Shown: piece by piece, positions 59,033-64,000 of the stretch
How positions within the stretch are numbered: the first letter of the stretch is position 1
How the letters are laid out: each line of letters opens with the position of its first letter
Assembly (NCBI RefSeq): GCF_028657195.3
Contig: NZ_JANCPR020000035.1
Location: 1-64,000, forward strand
Reading direction: 5' to 3'
Source of the DNA: Streptomyces iconiensis
GTDB taxonomy: Bacteria; Actinomycetota; Actinomycetes; Streptomycetales; Streptomycetaceae
DNA: 64,000 nucleotides
Notes under the pieces: model-generated
Database searches by the model: none
What the model saw: only the letters and a program-made list of their open reading frames with translations
Told to the model about the DNA's origin: nothing
Position numbers and translations under genes: made by a program

Positions 59033-61422
59033 GCGGGCGCACACAAGGCAGAGGCATGCGCGGATGGGCCCGCGATCTCGTGATGGGAGGCAGGTTCGCC
59101 GTCGCGGGAGGCCGCCAGGGCTGGGTCCGTACGATCCTCACGGCCGTCGGCGTCGCTTTCGCCGTCACGGTGATGCTGCTGGCCGCCTCGTTGCCGAACC
59201 TCCTGCACGAGCGGGACGCGCGCGCGGATGCCCGTACGCAGGGTCCAGGAACGGCCTCGGTCGACGGGCCCAAGCGCAGCGACACCTCGCTCCTCATGGA
59301 CTCGGCGAGCACCACCTTCCATGGGCAGGCCATCGTCGGCAAGTCGCTCCAGGCCGAGGGGAGTTCCCCGAAGCTCCCGCCAGGTGTCGACAAGCTGCCC
59401 GGGCCCGGCGAGATGGTGGTCTCGCCCGCGCTGAAGAAGCTGCTGGAGAGCCCCGAGGCCAAGGAGCTGGACCGGCGTCTGGACGGCCGTGTCGTCGGCA
59501 CGATCGGCCAGGACGGGTTGCTCAAGCCGACAGAACTCGTCTTCTACATGGGTTCCGACACACTCGGTGGCGCGGGCAGTACGGCCCAGCGCCTCGACGG
59601 TTTCGGCGGCGCCATGGAGGACGAGCCACTGCCGCCCGTCGCGCTGCTGTTGGTCGTCGTCGCCTGCGTCGTGCTCCTGCTGCCCGTGGGCGCCTTCGTC
59701 GCCACAGCGGCCAGATTCGGCGGCGAACAGCGCGACCAACGGCTCGCCGCGCTGCGGCTGGTGGGTGCGGACACCGCCATGGCGCACCGGATGGCGGCGG
59801 GGGAATCGCTGGTCGGAGCCCTGTTCGGACTGGTACTCGGCTCGGGCCTCTTCCTCGCGGGGCGCGCGCTGATCGGGCGGGTCGCGGTCGGTGAGATCAG
59901 CGTCTTCCCGAGCGACGTGTCACCCAGTCCGGGCATCGTCACGCTGATCGCGCTCGGCGTGCCCGTGATGGTCGTCGCCTCCGCGCTGCTGGCCATGCGC
60001 GGGATCGCCGTGGAACCGCTCGGCGTGGTGCGGCAGGCCGCCCCCCGCGGGCGCCGGCTGTGGTGGCGGCTGCTGGCACCCGTGGCCGGACTCGCGCTGC
60101 TGTACCCGCTCGCCGGTTCGGCGGCCGGCAAGGAAGGCGGCGTCGACAAGACACAGACGGCGGCGGGCATCATTCTCCTGCTGAGCGGCGTCGCGCTGCT
60201 GCTGCCCTGGGCCGTGGAGCGGCTCGTCGGCGCGATGCGCGGCGGTCCACTCTCCTGGCAGCTCGCGACCCGCCGCCTCCAGCTCAGCGGCAGCTCGTCG
60301 ACCCGCGCCATCAGCGGCATCACCATCGCGGTCGCCGGGGCCATCGCGCTCCAGATGTTCTTCGCCGGCGCGAGCTCCGCATCCGGTGCGAGCACCGGCG
60401 ACCAGCCGTCACGGAACCGGCTGAACGTGGCCGCCTTCACCGCCACCGGCGATCAACGGGGCGCCGAGGATCTGGAGCGCCGGCTTGCGCGCACCAAGGG
60501 AGTGCGCGACTCCATCGGATATCTGGAGTCCTACGAGGAACTGGCAGGCAAGGGCGAGACGTACGCCAGCGTCATCGTCGCCGACTGCGCCACGCTCAAG
60601 AAGCTCGCCAGGATCGGCCCGTGCGCCGACGGGCAGGTCTTCCGCGGGAAGTCGAAGCACAAGGAAGCGGACTCCGTGCTCCCCAAGCCCGGCGAAAAAC
60701 TCCGCTTCGCCTCCGACGAGCAGTCCTCAGGGCCCGGGTCCGGCGCCGGGAGCGAAGCCAAGGGCAAGGACAGCCACGGGGACGGATGGACCGTACCTGC
60801 GGACGCCCGTACGGTCGAGAGCCGCACGCACTGGTGGGAAGGCCCGGGGAACGCGCTGCTCCTCACGCCGTCGGCGCTGGCCCTCGACCGGCTGGACAAC
60901 CCGACGTTCACCGGCTGGGTGCGTACCGACCCCGGCGAGCCCGAGGCGGGGGAGTACGTCAACACGACCGTCTTCCACTTCGATCCGGCGTACTCGGTGC
61001 TGACCGAGGGGGAAGAGCAGGCGGAGGACACGATGGCGGCCCTGGGCCGTGCCATCGTGGCGGGAGCCGCCGTGATCATGGGCCTGATAGGCGCCAGCAT
61101 GGTCGTCTCCACGGTCGAGCAACTGCGGTCCAGCAGACGTCAGTTGGCCGTTCTGGTGGCCTTCGGTACCCCGCGCTCGGCGCTCGGCGCCTCGGTGCTG
61201 TGGCAGACCGCGGTGCCGGTGGCGCTGGGGCTGACGATGGCCGCGGGATTCGGCACCCTGCTCGGCTGGGTGCTGCTGAGGCTGGTACGCGAGCCGGTCA
61301 CGGACTGGCTGGCTTTCCTGCCCATGGTGGGCATCGGCGCGGGCGTCGTAGCCCTCGCCACCCTCGGCACCCTCCCGGTCCTCTGGCGCTTGATGCGCCC
61401 CGAGGGCCTGCGCACCGAATAG
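59029..61422 (+). CDS. FtsX-family ABC transporter permease
   Basis: 797 residues. An N-terminal membrane helix (near 36-55) is followed by an extracytoplasmic part, then a first FtsX domain (helices near 202-225, 255-280, 300-322), more helices near 345-420, a second large extracytoplasmic region (about 440-660), and a final three-helix FtsX domain (665-790). This two-FtsX-domain layout is that of actinomycete mechanotransmission-type transporters. It is coupled to the ATPase gene, and the two should form one complex. The substrate is unknown. Confidence 0.93.
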   Translation: MSGRTQGRGMRGWARDLVMGGRFAVAGGRQGWVRTILTAVGVAFAVTVMLLAASLPNLLHERDARADARTQGPGTASVDGPKRSDTSLLMDSASTTFHGQAIVGKSLQAEGSSPKLPPGVDKLPGPGEMVVSPALKKLLESPEAKELDRRLDGRVVGTIGQDGLLKPTELVFYMGSDTLGGAGSTAQRLDGFGGAMEDEPLPPVALLLVVVACVVLLLPVGAFVATAARFGGEQRDQRLAALRLVGADTAMAHRMAAGESLVGALFGLVLGSGLFLAGRALIGRVAVGEISVFPSDVSPSPGIVTLIALGVPVMVVASALLAMRGIAVEPLGVVRQAAPRGRRLWWRLLAPVAGLALLYPLAGSAAGKEGGVDKTQTAAGIILLLSGVALLLPWAVERLVGAMRGGPLSWQLATRRLQLSGSSSTRAISGITIAVAGAIALQMFFAGASSASGASTGDQPSRNRLNVAAFTATGDQRGAEDLERRLARTKGVRDSIGYLESYEELAGKGETYASVIVADCATLKKLARIGPCADGQVFRGKSKHKEADSVLPKPGEKLRFASDEQSSGPGSGAGSEAKGKDSHGDGWTVPADARTVESRTHWWEGPGNALLLTPSALALDRLDNPTFTGWVRTDPGEPEAGEYVNTTVFHFDPAYSVLTEGEEQAEDTMAALGRAIVAGAAVIMGLIGASMVVSTVEQLRSSRRQLAVLVAFGTPRSALGASVLWQTAVPVALGLTMAAGFGTLLGWVLLRLVREPVTDWLAFLPMVGIGAGVVALATLGTLPVLWRLMRPEGLRTE

Positions 61423-61440
61423 CCCCACCCCCGCCGCACC

Positions 61441-61483
61441 CACACCGCGCCCGCCCCTTCGCCGGGGCGGGCCCCGCGGTGTG
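61441..61483. terminator. Long hairpin terminator between convergent ABC and MASE1 genes
   Basis: CACACCGCG (61441-61449) pairs with CGCGGTGTG (61475-61483). Inside it CCCGCCCC (61450-61457) pairs with GGGGCGGG (61464-61471), with a small bulge. It lies 18 bases after the permease stop. Confidence 0.85.
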
Positions 61484-61511
61484 CGTGCGGGGAGCCGGTG
61501 CTTCGCCGGCC

Positions 61512-61567
61512 GGCGCACGGGCGCCCCGGAGCACAGGGCGGCGCACGGGGGCCCCGGAGCACGGGGC
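61512..61567. repeat. 28-bp tandem duplication in the convergent gap
   Basis: Two units of GGCGCACGGGSGCCCCGGAG plus CACRGGGC. Nothing else is recognisable in this part of the 238-bp gap. Confidence 0.85.
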
Positions 61568-61660
61568 GGGGGGCACAGGGCGGGAGTACGGGCTCCGGCG
61601 TACTGGCCGGGCAGTGCTGGCCGGCCTGGCGTGCCGGCGGGGCGTACCTGACGGGCGAGT

Positions 61661-62644
61661 TCAGGGGCCGCGGCGGCGGCGTGGGGTGAGGCGGTCGACC
61701 ATTTCGGCGAGTTCCACGCACGCCTGCTCGATCTTGCGCTGCGTGTTCCGCTTCTCCGCCGTGATGGCGGCCAGCAGCAGCGCGGTCAGCGCGGCCGAAC
61801 CGTTGAGCGCCTGGAGACTGATCATTCCCTCGATGAGCGTGTGCTCGGAGAAGGGCCCCACCTGGTCGGTCGCCGCCACGGTTGCCGCAACCGACACGAT
61901 GCCGGTGCAGAACGCGCCGCCCGCCAGCCGGAACCGCAGCGCGGCCCAGGTCAGCAGGGGAAAGACGAGGAACAGCAGGTTGATGGGGCTGCGCGTGGAC
62001 GCGATCGCCACGACGGCGGTCGCGACCAGCAGCGTGAGGACCTCCAGCACCTGCGGCACGTTCCGTGGCGGGCGCACCGTGCGCACCGCCAGCAGCAGCG
62101 GTGTCACCACCAGCACCCCCACGGCATCACCGGCCCACCACGCCGACCACACGGGCCAGAAGGCCGCCGCGTCGATGTTCCCGTTGGCCAGCAGCATTCC
62201 CGTACCGAACGTCGGGCTCGTCAGCATCCCCGCGAACGCGCCGAGGAAGACGAGCAAGGCGCCGTCCCGCAGCCGGTCCAGTTCCACGCGGAACCCCGTA
62301 TGGCGCAGCAGGAGGAAGGAGACGTACGGCGCGAGCGTGTTGCCCGCGATGAAGCCCAGGCTGGTCGGGTTGAGGCTGCTCATCCTGGCCGCCACGAGGA
62401 GTGCGCCCAGCATGACGCCAGGCAGCACCCGGCCGCCCCAGAGCAGCAGGGCGCTCACGGCAATCCCCGTGGGCGGCCAGAACGGGGTGACGACGGCGCC
62501 CTCCACAATCACCTGCCGCACCAGCCCCAGACCCCCGGCCGCGTAGTAGCTCAGGGCGATGACCAGCACGCGCAGACAGTCCGCGATGATCCGCCGGCTC
62601 CGGCTCGTGCCCGCAGTCGTCTCCTGGTGCTCCACACCGGTCAT
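61661..62644 (-). CDS. MASE1-domain integral membrane protein without output domain
   Basis: 327 residues from the ATG at 62644. About eight to ten hydrophobic helices match the MASE1 sensory domain (VTPFWPPTGIAVSALLLWGGRVLPGV; FLGAFAGMLTSPTFGT; WWAGDAVGVLVVTPLLLA). MASE1 normally precedes a histidine kinase, GGDEF or phosphatase domain. Here the protein ends after a short helix (TAEKRNTQRKIEQACVELAEMVDRL). The SpoIIE-type phosphatase gene lies 197 bp upstream on the same strand, so sensor and output may be split between two proteins. The ribosome site is weak, so the start is not certain. Confidence 0.85.
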   Translation of the reverse strand: MTGVEHQETTAGTSRSRRIIADCLRVLVIALSYYAAGGLGLVRQVIVEGAVVTPFWPPTGIAVSALLLWGGRVLPGVMLGALLVAARMSSLNPTSLGFIAGNTLAPYVSFLLLRHTGFRVELDRLRDGALLVFLGAFAGMLTSPTFGTGMLLANGNIDAAAFWPVWSAWWAGDAVGVLVVTPLLLAVRTVRPPRNVPQVLEVLTLLVATAVVAIASTRSPINLLFLVFPLLTWAALRFRLAGGAFCTGIVSVAATVAATDQVGPFSEHTLIEGMISLQALNGSAALTALLLAAITAEKRNTQRKIEQACVELAEMVDRLTPRRRRGP

Positions 62645-62841
62645 CAGACAACGAGCCGCGCGCGCACGCGACCGCGTGACACGCGCCTCCACCCCACCGT
62701 TCCCACCAACCCCACCCCAACCGGCCTCCCCGCCTCCCCCGAAGCCCGCCCGACAAGCACGACGGACGACCCCTCCGACGACGAGAGGTCTCCCCTCCGG
62801 CGGGCGGCAGCGTCTCGGTGGGTGTGGGTGTCTCCGCCGCC

Positions 62842-63684
62842 CTACGACACCTCCGGCGCACCGCGGCTCAGCACGAGTACGGCGGCGTCGTCGCTGTGTC
62901 CGGTCATCTCGGCGACCTCCATCACTTTGTCGGCCACCTCTTCCGTGTCCAGGGACAGGGACTCCTGCAGGATGCGTGCCACGGTGCCGAGGCCCTCGTC
63001 TATGGAGAAGGTCGGTCCCTCGACGACCCCGTCGGTGAGCAGGGCGACCATGCCGTGCGGGGGGAAGGTGTGCTGCGTGACGGGGTAGCGCTCGCCCGAC
63101 TGGACCGCCAGGGGTGGCCCGCCCGGGTCCTCGATCACGCCGGACCCGCCGTCCTCGTGAGCCCAGACCGCACTGGTGTGCCCCGCCCTGGCGCTCCACA
63201 CTTGCCATGTCCGCGGGTCCACCCGCAGAAAGCTGCACGTGGCGAAGAGCGGACTGTCCAGGGCGATCAGCAGATCGTTGGCCGTACTCAGGACATCGCC
63301 CGGATCGGCGGAAGCGGTCGCCGCGACGGCGCGCAGCACGATCCGGATCTGGCCCATGAAGGCGGCGGCATCCACGTCGTGCCCCTGCACATCGCCGATG
63401 GAGAGGGCGAGGCAGTCGTTGTCCAGGAGGAAGGCGTCGTACCAGTCGCCTCCGATGTCGAGCCCATGCCTGGCGGGCGCGTACCGCGCGGCGACGCGCA
63501 GCTCCGGAACGTCCGGAAGCGTACGGGGCAGCATGCCCCGCTGCAGTGCCTCGGCCAGCTCGACCCGGGCGCGCTGGCGCTCGATCTCCTCCCGCGCCCG
63601 CGCCGTCAGCTCGCCGAGCTGCGACAGAAGATCGTCGGCGTTCGCCGGGCGCGGGTTCCGTTGTCGACGCCGGTACCGGGGCAT
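62842..63684 (-). CDS. SpoIIE/RsbU-type PP2C serine phosphatase
   Basis: 280 residues from an ATG at 63684 preceded by GAGGG. A short N-terminal coiled coil (LLSQLGELTARAREEIERQRARVELAEALQRGMLP) leads into the PP2C-like domain: ARHGLDIGGDWYDAF, LSIGDVQGHDVDAAAFMGQ and ALLTDGVVEG, with metal-binding aspartates, and a C-terminal GHSDDAAVLVL. These phosphatases act on anti-anti-sigma factors in partner-switching stress systems. There is no attached GAF or PAS domain; the neighbouring MASE1 protein may supply sensing. Confidence 0.93.
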   Translation of the reverse strand: MPRYRRRQRNPRPANADDLLSQLGELTARAREEIERQRARVELAEALQRGMLPRTLPDVPELRVAARYAPARHGLDIGGDWYDAFLLDNDCLALSIGDVQGHDVDAAAFMGQIRIVLRAVAATASADPGDVLSTANDLLIALDSPLFATCSFLRVDPRTWQVWSARAGHTSAVWAHEDGGSGVIEDPGGPPLAVQSGERYPVTQHTFPPHGMVALLTDGVVEGPTFSIDEGLGTVARILQESLSLDTEEVADKVMEVAEMTGHSDDAAVLVLSRGAPEVS

Positions 63685-63860
63685 GCCCTCAGATTAGGTA
63701 CACCCTCTCCACACCGCCCGTCGGCTCCCCCCGAGGGCCCGGGGCATCGGATGGCGCACGGAAGGTTACGGAAAGTGGGCGCAGCCGACTCCGGGCCGGA
63801 GGCACCTCGAAGCACCGTCCACGCCATCCCCGGGGCCTTCCCGTGGCCGGTTCCCGCGGT

Positions 63861-64000
63861 TCAGCCGGTCCGCAGGCGGACGGTGCTCTTCTCGGCCAGT
63901 GGCGAGTGGTACTCGGTGAACAGCTTGCCGACGAGTTCGCCCCTGCTGGAGACACCGACCTTCTCGAAGACCGCCTTGATGTGGTCGCGGACGGTGTGCG
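63861..64000 (-). CDS. LuxR-family regulator, C-terminal fragment
   Basis: Only the last 46 codons are in the window. They encode the end of a LuxR-type helix-turn-helix (HTVRDHIKAVFEKVGVSSRGELVGKLF) and a short tail ending RLRTG. The rest, including any sensor domain, is beyond the right edge. The 176 bp between it and the phosphatase gene shows no feature. Confidence 0.8.
   Translation of the reverse strand, partial: HTVRDHIKAVFEKVGVSSRGELVGKLFTEYHSPLAEKSTVRLRTG

Overview
The window is very GC-rich actinomycete DNA and looks like Streptomyces or a close relative. The signs are strong codon bias, a SARP regulator with a TTA codon, MbtH, ABC/two-component sets, hairpin terminators without U-tracts, and ATGA or GTGA overlaps in long operons. 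The centre is a large hybrid PKS-NRPS cluster that I cannot match to a named product.

Left flank and precursor supply (1-7.1 kb): a truncated SARP regulator (minus strand), an SbnB-like dehydrogenase (ornithine cyclodeaminase fold), a secreted tripeptidyl-aminopeptidase-like hydrolase, a small membrane protein, aspartate 1-decarboxylase (panD), and on the minus strand an SbnA-like PLP enzyme. SbnA and SbnB together make L-2,3-diaminopropionate (Dap), and PanD makes beta-alanine. Export and control (7.2-13.1 kb): an ABC ATPase/permease pair, a histidine kinase and a NarL-type regulator form one operon behind a perfect 30-bp palindrome. A convergent MFS exporter and alpha/beta hydrolase follow.

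Assembly line (13.3-53.1 kb): one PKS (KS-AT-KR-DH-ACP), MbtH, a luciferase-like monooxygenase, then NRPS proteins A-T-C-A-T, C-A-T, C-A-T-C-A-T, a type II thioesterase whose nucleophile is Cys, C-A-T-C-A-T and C-A-T-C-A-T-reductase. An ornithine-carbamoyltransferase homologue with altered substrate motifs closes the set. There are nine adenylation domains, no epimerase domain and no chain-terminating thioesterase; release should be reductive. By-eye specificity codes suggest basic/diamino acid, Orn-like, unassigned, Val-like, beta-alanine, two Gln-like (possibly ureido amino acids), Thr-like and Asn. They fit the supply genes: Dap for the acidic-pocket domains, PanD for the beta-alanine domain, and the carbamoyltransferase for a ureido amino acid resembling Gln.

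Right flank (53.2-64 kb): an Lrp/AsnC regulator divergent from an asparaginase-aspartase operon, a secreted protein of unknown function, a methyltransferase, a MacB/FtsX-type ABC transporter behind a GTATACAC palindrome, a MASE1 membrane protein without an output domain, a SpoIIE-type phosphatase and the end of a LuxR-type regulator. This flank is probably outside the cluster.

A second theme is the number of short tandem repeats. Many are in frame inside the NRPS genes, repeatedly in the loop just before the A3 (P-loop) motif, and at the C-terminal ends of two NRPS proteins.
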